Assembly: GCA_003134685.1 (NCBI GenBank)
Contig: PLCA01000002.1
Coordinates: 147,964 to 211,963 of the forward strand
Direction: 5' to 3'
From: Gemmatimonadota bacterium
GTDB taxonomy: Bacteria; Gemmatimonadota; Gemmatimonadetes; Gemmatimonadales; Gemmatimonadaceae
DNA length: 64,000 bases
Shown piece after piece: positions 1 through 7,919 of the stretch. The position numbers and the translations under genes were made by a program. Every line of letters starts with the position of its first letter. Position 1 is the stretch's first letter. A model generated the notes under the pieces. The model was given only the letters and a program-made list of their open reading frames with translations, had not been told where the DNA came from and did no database searches.

Positions 1-424
1 CATAGTCGAGGGTGAGTATCCAGCCGACGATATTGAACCGCGCTTGATCAAAAACAATCTGGTTAACCTGTTCTACTCTTTCAGGAGATGTTGCGCCATA
101 GAACGAATCCCATGTTGCAATCCTGTTCGCTGTAAGGACGAGCTTATCTCCGTCAATCGTGTAGGTGCCCGAGGTCTGTGTATAGGCTGCCAGAGTAGCG
201 GGACTTCCACCTCCATAGATCCCGTACATGTTTGTTCTGTACGTAAATTCGCCTGTTCCGGAAATCACCAGGTCCCTCGTCAGGGTGCCATTCGGTTGCA
301 GGTTTTCTCGAGGAGACGTCCACTCTCCCACAAGCGGCGACGCCACTCCTGTAGGCGTAGCCTCGGAGCAGGCCGTTGCAACCGACAAAAAGGCCAGGCA
401 CAAAGCAGACATGACAGGACGCAT
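1..424 (-). CDS. Putative lipoprotein (lipocalin-like/hypothetical), 3' end cut by window edge
   Basis: Absent from the ORF track because it is open at the edge. ATG at 424 preceded by GGAGG (rc of cctcc 433-437). Translation MRPVMSALCLAFLSVATACSEATPTGVASPLVGEWTSPRENLQPNGTLTRDLVISGTGEFTYRTNMYG... with a lipobox-like ATAC, open to position 1. Confidence 0.75.
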   Translation of the reverse strand, partial: MRPVMSALCLAFLSVATACSEATPTGVASPLVGEWTSPRENLQPNGTLTRDLVISGTGEFTYRTNMYGIYGGGSPATLAAYTQTSGTYTIDGDKLVLTANRIATWDSFYGATSPERVEQVNQIVFDQARFNIVGWILTLDY

Positions 425-462
425 ACGAATACCTCCGTGAAGTTTTTGGGTCACACTAGCCA

Positions 463-2331
463 TCACAGCGAAAACACGAACAGCTCACCGCCCCAGCTCG
501 TCCACCGGGCGATATCAGGCAGAGTCGTTCCCCGCTCGCGAACATCGTAGGGAAGATTGGCAGCGACGTCCCCGGCGATGAGGAGCCCCATATCGCCACC
601 TATCCCTGCATAAATCGCGACATATTGTTTGCCATCGGGACCGGTGTATGTCACCGGATTCCCGACTACGCCTGAGCCTACCTTGAACTGCCAGAGCACC
701 TTGCCGCTCCGGGCGTCCACCGCTTTGAACCAGCCGTCGAGCGTTCCGTAGAACACGACTCCACCGGCGGTTGCGAGCGCGCCGCCCCACACGGGATACT
801 GCTCCTTGATTCCCCAGATCTTCTTCCCGGTCGTGGCGTCCCACGCGATGAATTCACCGCGATAGCCGCCCGGCCCTCCTTTCTCCGGCGCGTTGCCTCC
901 GATGAAAGGGGTGCCGGCGATGTACGTGACCGCGCGCGCCTGAAAATCCATGCAGAGATTATTCGTCGGAACGTAGAAGAGTCCCGTCTGTGGTGAGAAC
1001 GCCGCGGGCTGCTGATTCTTACCGCCCTCGAGGCTGGGACAGATGTCCTTCACGTTCTTGTCCTGCGCCGTCTTCTTCGTTTCCACCACGTTGGGGCGGC
1101 CAGTCGCCATGTCGATTCCTGTGGACCAGTTCATCGGGACGAACGGCTCCGCCAGGAGAATTTCGCCGGTTGCGCGATCGATCGTATATGCGAAGCCGTT
1201 GCGATCGAAATGCACGAGCACTTTCCGCATCTGGCCTTTGATCGGAAGGTCGACGAGGATGTTCTCGTTCACGGCATCGTAGTCCCACATGTCGTGCGGC
1301 GTCACCTGGAGTGCCCACACCATCTCGCCGGTGTCCGCATCGCGCGCCAGAATCGAAGCTGTCCACTTGTTGTCACCGGTGCGCTGATTCTCATTCCACG
1401 GTCCGGGGTTGCTCGTACCGTGATAAATGAGATTGAGCGCGGGATCATAGGAGAGCCAGCCCCACACCGCGCCACCGCCCGTTTTCCAGGTGCTGCCCGG
1501 CCACGACGTAGCGCCAAGGTCCTTCCCCCGATCCTGGGCGTAGAACGGCTTGAATTTCGGACCGACCTTCACGTCCTTGTCGGGCCCGATGTTGTAGGCG
1601 CGCCAGACTTCTTTTCCAGTGGCCGCATCGAGCGCGGCGATCCATCCACGCACGCCCATCTCGCCCCCGCTCGACCCGACGATGACTTTCCCCTTCACCA
1701 CTATCGGCGCCATCGTGATCGTCTCGCCGCGTGAGAGATCGCCCATCTTCGTGCGCCATACCTGATTGCCGGTGACCGCGTCGATGGCGACGGTGTGCCC
1801 GTCCAGGAGATTATAGAAGATCTTTCCGTCGGCGTACGCGGCGCCGCGATTGACCACGTCGCAGCAGGCTCGGCCGATCGCTTGCTGGGAGTTGTCCGGA
1901 CGGAACTTCCACTTGAGCGGCTGCCCGGTCTGCGCAAGGTCGATCGCGTAGGAGACGTTGGGATACGGCGTGACGACGTACATCGTATTGCCCACGACGA
2001 GCGGCTGGCCCTCGTGTCCGCGCAGCACTCCGGTCGAGAATGCCCAGGATACGCGGAGGTTCGCGACGTTTTGCGGAGTGATCGAAGCGAGCTCGCTGTA
2101 GCGCGAGCTGGCATAGTCGCCGGCGGGCATCTGCCATTCACCGGGTGGGCCGGCGTGCGCGACGGCGATTCGCGCGCCCGACGTAGATGCCGTCCCCGTT
2201 GCTGCCCCCGACGTCACCTGCGGCTCCGAGCCGGAAGCGCTGTCGGCGGTCGCGCCCTTGTCGCCACCGTTGCATGCTGCCACAGCCATCAGCGTCGCAA
2301 TCGCGGCGTGCCCGAGTAAGACTCGCTTCAT
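463..2331 (-). CDS. PQQ-dependent alcohol/methanol dehydrogenase (XoxF/ExaF-like), lipoprotein signal
   Basis: PQQ-ADH motifs: vicinal Cys RACCDVVNRG, GSSGGEMGVRGW, HGTSNPGPWN, TPHDMWDYDAVNE; repeated W-docking motifs (GKEVWRA, GKVLWQF); N-terminal AVAAC lipobox. Confidence 0.93.
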   Translation of the reverse strand: MKRVLLGHAAIATLMAVAACNGGDKGATADSASGSEPQVTSGAATGTASTSGARIAVAHAGPPGEWQMPAGDYASSRYSELASITPQNVANLRVSWAFSTGVLRGHEGQPLVVGNTMYVVTPYPNVSYAIDLAQTGQPLKWKFRPDNSQQAIGRACCDVVNRGAAYADGKIFYNLLDGHTVAIDAVTGNQVWRTKMGDLSRGETITMAPIVVKGKVIVGSSGGEMGVRGWIAALDAATGKEVWRAYNIGPDKDVKVGPKFKPFYAQDRGKDLGATSWPGSTWKTGGGAVWGWLSYDPALNLIYHGTSNPGPWNENQRTGDNKWTASILARDADTGEMVWALQVTPHDMWDYDAVNENILVDLPIKGQMRKVLVHFDRNGFAYTIDRATGEILLAEPFVPMNWSTGIDMATGRPNVVETKKTAQDKNVKDICPSLEGGKNQQPAAFSPQTGLFYVPTNNLCMDFQARAVTYIAGTPFIGGNAPEKGGPGGYRGEFIAWDATTGKKIWGIKEQYPVWGGALATAGGVVFYGTLDGWFKAVDARSGKVLWQFKVGSGVVGNPVTYTGPDGKQYVAIYAGIGGDMGLLIAGDVAANLPYDVRERGTTLPDIARWTSWGGELFVFSL

Positions 2332-2358
2332 CTCATCTCCTCTCCTCTCTGCTACGGA

Positions 2359-2847
2359 CTATTTCGGAATCACATAATCCTGCGCCGCTATGATCTGCCA
2401 CCGATCATTGTGGCGCTGCCAGGTGTCGGTGAATTGATATCGCCGGTCGAAGGGGCCCTGCTTTCCCTTCCCTCTGAGATGCAGGACACCCGTGATGACC
2501 TGCACATCCCCGAAATCGTGAGCCCGCATTCCCTCGTTGCGCGCCCACTCCACGCGATCGGAGCCCGTCACGCTCTTCATCACATCGCCGCGATTCATCA
2601 CGGACGCGTTTTCCGTGTAGACGAAATTCGGCGCCAGCAGGCGATCGAACGTGCGTGTGTCACGCTGTACGAGCGCCGTTGTCCACTGGTCCTCGAGTTG
2701 GATCGGCGGAAGCGTAGCAGTCGCCGCGCGCGGCATGGGACGCCCGCCCGTAGTAATTGGCGTTGGTGGCGCCCTACGAGTCCCCTGCGCAAACAAGGGG
2801 GCGGCTGAAATGGCGAGCATCAGAAAAGCGGTCGAAGGACATCTCAT
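2359..2847 (-). CDS. Nuclear transport factor 2-like / DUF4440 family secreted protein
   Basis: LEDQWTTALVQRDTRTFDRLLAPNFVYTENASVMNRGDVMKSV... FTDTWQRHNDRWQIIAAQDYVIPK is typical of SnoaL/DUF4440; signal peptide; start chosen at MRCPSTAFLML. Confidence 0.8.
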   Translation of the reverse strand: MRCPSTAFLMLAISAAPLFAQGTRRAPPTPITTGGRPMPRAATATLPPIQLEDQWTTALVQRDTRTFDRLLAPNFVYTENASVMNRGDVMKSVTGSDRVEWARNEGMRAHDFGDVQVITGVLHLRGKGKQGPFDRRYQFTDTWQRHNDRWQIIAAQDYVIPK

Positions 2848-3035
2848 CAGTATTCTCCTCGATCCGACGGGTTCAATTAAGTGCAACATCTAAGTGCAAC
2901 ATCCGCCGCCCGGCTGCAAGCCTCCGGCCGCGGGAACGTTACCCAAAGCGGCCGAGATGGTGACCAGATGGTCACAATCAGCGCCTATGCTTGTTGCCAG
3001 AAACCTCACCAAGGCCAACCCTCTCCAAGGCGCAT

Positions 3036-3557
3036 ATGCCCAGCCGTCGCTTGCTATTGATGAATGCCAACAAGCGAATTGCCCTGATCGCGCACGACAA
3101 TCGCAAGCGCGATCTGCTCGATTGGGTTCGTGGCAACCGCGGTGTTCTCATGCACCACGAGCTGTTCGCGACAGGTACGACTGGCTCGATACTGAGCGCA
3201 GAGCTCGGCCTCCACATCACGAGATTCGTCAGCGGACCATTCGGCGGAGTCCAGCAGCTTAGCGCGGCGATCGTCGAGGGCCGAATTGACCTCGTCATCT
3301 TCTTCTCGGATCCCCTGCAGCCGCATCCGCACGACGTCGACGTGAACGCGCTCCTGCGGATAGCCGTGGTCTACAACATTCCCGTCGCCTGCAACCGGGC
3401 GACGGCAGATTTCATGATGTCGTCTCCCCTGATGAGGGAAGAGTATCGCCGCCTCACCATAGGAATCGAGGATCAACTCGTCCGATGGACTTCATCGAGT
3501 GCAGCAGCAACTGCAACTGAACAAGACGTCAGTTTGAGCCTGAAGGGTCTCAGCTGA
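3036..3557 (+). CDS. mgsA: Methylglyoxal synthase
   Basis: ALIAHDNRKRDLLDWVRGN...LFATGTTG...SGPFGGVQQLSAAIVEGRIDLVIFFSDPLQPHPHDVDVNALLRIAVVYNIPVACNRATADF matches the MgsA family; start at 3036 or 3060. Confidence 0.93.
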   Translation: MPSRRLLLMNANKRIALIAHDNRKRDLLDWVRGNRGVLMHHELFATGTTGSILSAELGLHITRFVSGPFGGVQQLSAAIVEGRIDLVIFFSDPLQPHPHDVDVNALLRIAVVYNIPVACNRATADFMMSSPLMREEYRRLTIGIEDQLVRWTSSSAAATATEQDVSLSLKGLS

Positions 3558-3593
3558 CCTCTCGTTCAGTTGCTGTTGCAGTTCGCCGTGTCG

Positions 3594-4187
3594 TCACACG
3601 ACGTACGGGACAAACCGTTTTGTCTCCTTCATGTAAGAATGGTATGGCTCGCCGATAGCATCGAGCAGTGCCCGTTCCTCGATCACTACGCGGTAGCCGT
3701 AAGTCGCGATCGTGGCGATCGTGAGAAGGATGAAACTGAACCAGCTTCCCAGCGCCAATCCGATTCCGATGAACATCATCATGCCCGCCGTATATGACGG
3801 ATGTCGCACCAGACGGTACGGACCGGCGCGAATTACCGGCTGTTCGGATCTCGCTCTCACGTCCCCCGTGAAATACTGGCCGAGCGTGCGAAAGCAGTAG
3901 CGTCGCAACAGGCTGCCGAGAACTATCAGGGATAGACCGACCGCGAATAGCGGCAGCCGCGCTCCTAACGGAAACGACCACGCCCGGACGAATGCGAGTG
4001 CAAAAGCGATGAGGAGCGCGATCCACATTCCGCCGAGCAGCACTCGCAAGGATCCGCCGTCCTTCGAGTTTCCGCCTTTCACGCCTTCGATACCACCCTG
4101 CACGACCTTCCATTCGGGCAGGAATGCCCAGACGTAGACCGCCCAGAAAACCAGGGCGTGGGGCCAGACAAAAGGCAACGGTCTCAT
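3594..4187 (-). CDS. Isoprenylcysteine carboxyl methyltransferase-like (ICMT) membrane protein
   Basis: Multi-TM; RAGPYRLVRHPSYTAGMMMFIGIGLALGSW ... EERALLDAIGEPYHSYMKETKRFVPYVV signature. Confidence 0.85.
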   Translation of the reverse strand: MRPLPFVWPHALVFWAVYVWAFLPEWKVVQGGIEGVKGGNSKDGGSLRVLLGGMWIALLIAFALAFVRAWSFPLGARLPLFAVGLSLIVLGSLLRRYCFRTLGQYFTGDVRARSEQPVIRAGPYRLVRHPSYTAGMMMFIGIGLALGSWFSFILLTIATIATYGYRVVIEERALLDAIGEPYHSYMKETKRFVPYVV

Positions 4188-4229
4188 GCGCGCTCAGTAA
4201 ATAGCACCATTATTGCGCTCCCGCCAATC

Positions 4230-5549
4230 GTGACGGACGTCTCTCCCAAGCCCCGCGAGCAGCCGCGGAAACAGCTGCATCTCACCAGGGCTCTGCAGCA
4301 CCGCAATTACCGGCTCTTTTTTAGCGGGCAGACGGTTTCGCTCATTGGCACCTGGATCACGCGCATCGCGACCAGTTGGCTGGTGTATCGGCTGACTGGC
4401 TCGGTGTTTCTGCTCGGCGTCGTCGGATTCTTCGGACAGATTCCCACGCTGCTTCTCGCGCCCTTTGCCGGCGTTCTCGTGGATCGATGGGATCGCCATC
4501 GCATCCTGATCGTCACGCAGTCTCTTTCGATGCTGCAGTCCGTCGGTCTCGCCGTGCTGACCTTCGCGGGCGTGATCACGGTCGTGGACATTCTCATTCT
4601 CCAGGTCGTGCAGGGAATCATCAACGCCTTCGACACGCCCGCGCGACAGGCGTTCGTGGTGGAAATGGTCGAGGATCGCTCCCACCTCTCCAACGCCATC
4701 GCGCTCAACTCATCCATGGTGAATGCGAGCCGCGTGATTGGGCCGTCGATCGGAGGCATCCTGATTGCCGCATTCGGAGAGGGCTGGTGCTTTACGCTGG
4801 ATGCGATTTCCTACATCGCGGTCATCGCTTCACTCCTGGCGATGCGCGTGGAGAAGCGGCCTCCTCGCGAGTCTCATACTCGGGCGCTCCAGGAGCTGAG
4901 GGCCGGATTCAGCTATGTCACGCGGTTCGCGCCGGTGCGCGACTCACTGCTGCTCGTCGCGCTCGTCGCGACGATGGGCATGCCGTATACGGTGCTGATG
5001 CCGGCGATCGCCGCCACCGTCCTTCATGGCGGCCCTCACACACTCGGGTATCTCATGACGGCGTCGGGTGTCGGCGCGCTCGCCGGCGCGGTCTATCTTG
5101 CATCGCGTACCTCGGTGCTCGGCCTCGGTCGCGCGATCGTGATTGCCTCGATCACATTCGGGGCTGGGCTGTTGGCTTTTTCCTTCTCCCGGGTCCTCTG
5201 GCTCTCCATTTTGATTCTGCCCTTCGTGGGTGGAGGCATGATGGTCGAGATGGCGTCGACGAACACCATTCTCCAGACGATCGTCGATGACGAGATGCGT
5301 GGAAGAGTGATGGCCTACTACACCATGGCTTTTCTTGGCACTGCTCCACTCGGCAGCCTGATGGCGGGTTTCGTGGCCGCTCACATTGGTCCGATGAAAA
5401 CAATCATGATTGGCGGTGCCGCGTGCGTGATCGCGGGAGTCATATTCGCATTCAGGCTCCCCACGCTTCGGGCCCACGTGCGTCCGATTTACATCGAGCG
5501 CGGAATTCTCGCGGCCACGGAGCTCGAGGGCGCGTCGAAGTCACTCTGA
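4230..5549 (+). CDS. MFS transporter (EntS/enterobactin exporter-like)
   Basis: ALQHRNYRLFFSGQTVSLIGTWITRIATSWLVYRLTGSVFLLGVVGF...PFAGVLVDRWDRHRIL; 12-TM-like. GTG 4230 used as likely start; ORF extends to 4158. Confidence 0.88.
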   Translation: MTDVSPKPREQPRKQLHLTRALQHRNYRLFFSGQTVSLIGTWITRIATSWLVYRLTGSVFLLGVVGFFGQIPTLLLAPFAGVLVDRWDRHRILIVTQSLSMLQSVGLAVLTFAGVITVVDILILQVVQGIINAFDTPARQAFVVEMVEDRSHLSNAIALNSSMVNASRVIGPSIGGILIAAFGEGWCFTLDAISYIAVIASLLAMRVEKRPPRESHTRALQELRAGFSYVTRFAPVRDSLLLVALVATMGMPYTVLMPAIAATVLHGGPHTLGYLMTASGVGALAGAVYLASRTSVLGLGRAIVIASITFGAGLLAFSFSRVLWLSILILPFVGGGMMVEMASTNTILQTIVDDEMRGRVMAYYTMAFLGTAPLGSLMAGFVAAHIGPMKTIMIGGAACVIAGVIFAFRLPTLRAHVRPIYIERGILAATELEGASKSL

Positions 5550-5580
5550 CAGCGGCGAATTCAATTACATTCGCCGCTCA

Positions 5581-6165
5581 ATGAATCCGATCGAGCTGAT
5601 CGCCGTCGTAATGACCCTGGTAGGCATCGTCCTCACGATCAAGGAGAGGATCATTTGCTGGCCGGTAGCGATCGTCGGTATTCTCGCGTATCTCGTCGTT
5701 TTCCTTCGCGCCAGACTTTACGCGGATGCCGCGCTGCAGCCGATCTACGTAGTGCAGAACATCTACGGCTGGTGGTACTGGGCCCGCGGCGGCGATCGCG
5801 GGCAAGGACAGGCGCCGATCGTGGTCCTCGACTGGGCGATCCGCCTGCGCTGGCTGGCTGGAACGGCCGCCGTGTCCCTCTTTGTCGGCATGGCACTCGC
5901 GCGCTGGACCAACGCCGCCGCGCCTTACGCCGATGCCGCTCTCTCGACGACCAGCCTCGTCGCCAACTGGCTCCTGGCAAAAAAGGTTCTCGAGAACTGG
6001 TGGCTCTGGATCGCGGTCAACGTCGGCTACGTGATCCTGTTCTGGAGAAAGCAGCTGCTGCTATCCGCGGGTCTTTACGCGGTACTCCTGGCACTCGCTG
6101 TCGCTGGACTCATCGAGTGGCAGCGCTCGCGAGCTAGGCAGAGTCCACTTTCTGTGGCTGCCTAG
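5581..6165 (+). CDS. pnuC: Nicotinamide mononucleotide/riboside transporter PnuC
   Basis: NPIELIAVVMTLVGIVLTIKERIICWPVAIVGILAYLVVFLRARLYADAALQPIYVVQNIYGWWYWARGG; WxWP and YGWWYW motifs of PnuC. Confidence 0.9.
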   Translation: MNPIELIAVVMTLVGIVLTIKERIICWPVAIVGILAYLVVFLRARLYADAALQPIYVVQNIYGWWYWARGGDRGQGQAPIVVLDWAIRLRWLAGTAAVSLFVGMALARWTNAAAPYADAALSTTSLVANWLLAKKVLENWWLWIAVNVGYVILFWRKQLLLSAGLYAVLLALAVAGLIEWQRSRARQSPLSVAA

Positions 6166-6307
6166 GATCTGTTGCAGCTGTAAACAGCTCCCTGCTCGAT
6201 ATTGAAGCTGCCAGGGTTCCGACCCGGTGAAGAAAATCCCCTGCTGCAGCCGTAGATTAAGAGAAGGTCGATATCCGATAACCCATCGCACGCACCGCGA
6301 GGATCGT

Positions 6308-6976
6308 TTGATTCAGACTCCTCAAGCCCCGCAGGCTCCCAGTGCTCCAGCACTCGCACCGATCGCTGTTGCGCGCAACGCGCCGACCGCGAGCGACATT
6401 TACGAGGGATTCAGGGCGCAGCGCCGAGAGTTGAATAACCAGCTCGACGAGCTCCAGAGCACGCGCAGGGAAATCACCAGTCAGCTCGAAGATGTGTCGG
6501 TCGGGTCGCCGGAGCGAACGCCGCTCGAGACTCGGATGACCGACATCGATTCGAGAATTGCTAATGTGGACAAGATGCTCGCCTCCAACGCGACGGACAT
6601 ATCGAAAGTCGCTGCCATTCCAGGAGCGGTGGTCGAGCCGCCACGCGTCATAGACCAGGGTCCGCCCGAGGAGGCATACGTCCTCGGCGGAATGTTCATG
6701 ATCCTCGTGTTCCTCCCTTTATCGATTGCGTACGCGCGCAGGATCTGGCGTCGAGGCAGCGCCGCCGTCGCGGCATTCCCGCGGGAGATTGGGGATAGGT
6801 TGCTTCGAATGGAGCAGGCTGTCGAAGCAACCGCCGTCGAAGTCGAGCGAATCGGAGAAGGCCAGCGCTTTCTCACCCGGCTTTTCACCGAAGGAGAAGG
6901 TGTGCGGCCTTTGGGCAGTGGCGCAGCGCAGCCGATCGAGCGCAAATCAGTGAAGGCGCCCGAGCGGCTTCCATAG
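6308..6976 (+). CDS. Coiled-coil single-TM hypothetical protein
   Basis: RRELNNQLDELQSTRREITSQLEDV coiled coil followed by TM EEAYVLGGMFMILVFLPLSIAYARRIWRRG; TTG 6308 likely start (ORF from 6227). Confidence 0.65.
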   Translation: MIQTPQAPQAPSAPALAPIAVARNAPTASDIYEGFRAQRRELNNQLDELQSTRREITSQLEDVSVGSPERTPLETRMTDIDSRIANVDKMLASNATDISKVAAIPGAVVEPPRVIDQGPPEEAYVLGGMFMILVFLPLSIAYARRIWRRGSAAVAAFPREIGDRLLRMEQAVEATAVEVERIGEGQRFLTRLFTEGEGVRPLGSGAAQPIERKSVKAPERLP

Positions 6977-6982
6977 CCTTGA

Positions 6983-7006
6983 TCAGGCTGGCGATGCCAG
7001 CCCTGA
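6983..7006. terminator. Bidirectional hairpin between convergent genes
   Basis: TCAGGCTGGC-gat-GCCAGCC(c)TGA near-perfect inverted repeat between stops at 6976 and 7008; no long T tract. Confidence 0.5.
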
Positions 7007-7007
7007 C

Positions 7008-7754
7008 CTACCAGTTCCCCTGCTCTCCCATCACCTCGATCGCGCGCACCAATCGGTCCGCAGCGTGACGCCAGTTCGTCTGGACAGCGCGTTGAGCCGA
7101 GGCGGCGTTGCCGGTGCGGATCGCATCGACGATCACATCATGTTCGGTTCCGGCGGTTGGCACCGTGTCGAGCAGTAGCGCGATGTACATCCTGATGTAG
7201 CGCTCGGCCTGCGGTTTCACGGCGTCGTGCAGCGAGCGTAGTCGCGCTCCGGCGCCGGCTTCGACGTAGCGCCGGTGAAATTTCTCGTCGAGCTCGTACA
7301 ATTTGCCCGGCTGTGCGCCCTTGGCCGATGCGGCCTTCCGGAACTCGGCGTTGAGCGTGGCCAGCTCCTTTGCCAGCGTCTCTCTCTTGGCTTCGCCTAG
7401 GCGTGCCGCGCTCCGGGCGGCGAGACCCTCGAGCTCACCCACGATCTCGAGCAGTTCCCCGACGTCCTCGCGCGTGAGCGGCGCGACGGTCATCCGCGCC
7501 TGGTGGGTGGGCGAGGCGACGACGTAGCCCTCCCGCTCGAGCCGCTGAAACGCGGCGCGAACCGGTGTTCGGCTGACGCCAAAGCGCTCGGCGACTTCAG
7601 TTTCCACGATTCGTGCCCCGGGCGCCAGCTGCCCGCGGACAATGAGATTCCGCAGCGAGTCGTAGAGTTTGTTCGCTCGCTCTGTGGCACCTTTGGCGCG
7701 TCGTCCTCGCTCCGGCGAGGAGCGCGGTTTGGCAGCAGCTCGTCTCTGCACCAT
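7008..7754 (-). CDS. GntR family transcriptional regulator (FCD/FadR-type)
   Basis: N-terminal wHTH LYDSLRNLIVRGQLAPGARIVETEVAERFGVSRTPVRAAFQRLEREGYV; C-terminal FCD-like helical domain. Confidence 0.93.
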   Translation of the reverse strand: MVQRRAAAKPRSSPERGRRAKGATERANKLYDSLRNLIVRGQLAPGARIVETEVAERFGVSRTPVRAAFQRLEREGYVVASPTHQARMTVAPLTREDVGELLEIVGELEGLAARSAARLGEAKRETLAKELATLNAEFRKAASAKGAQPGKLYELDEKFHRRYVEAGAGARLRSLHDAVKPQAERYIRMYIALLLDTVPTAGTEHDVIVDAIRTGNAASAQRAVQTNWRHAADRLVRAIEVMGEQGNW

Positions 7755-7882
7755 TCCGCCAATATAACGCCGCCCGGCGTCGCGACACTCCCTTATTCCC
7801 GCACCCGCCCGCTCGCGCCTTCAGTCTTCTCCCGCCCGGCGTCTTCTTGCGCGTCCGACCCGTGCTGGTTATTCTAGGCCCG

Positions 7883-7894
7883 ATTGTATACAAT
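7883..7894. promoter_or_regulatory. Candidate GntR/FCD operator palindrome
   Basis: Perfect 12-bp palindrome ATTGTATACAAT in the divergent region between the gntR gene and the permease gene (ATG 7920); fits the GT-N-AC spacing of FadR/FCD operators. Confidence 0.55.
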
Positions 7895-7919
7895 TCCGCA
7901 TCCAAATTGGGAGGAGTTC

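Noticed and set aside
44-550. 168-aa + strand ORF at the left edge
   Set aside because: Antisense to a better-supported truncated lipoprotein gene on the - strand with SD and signal peptide.
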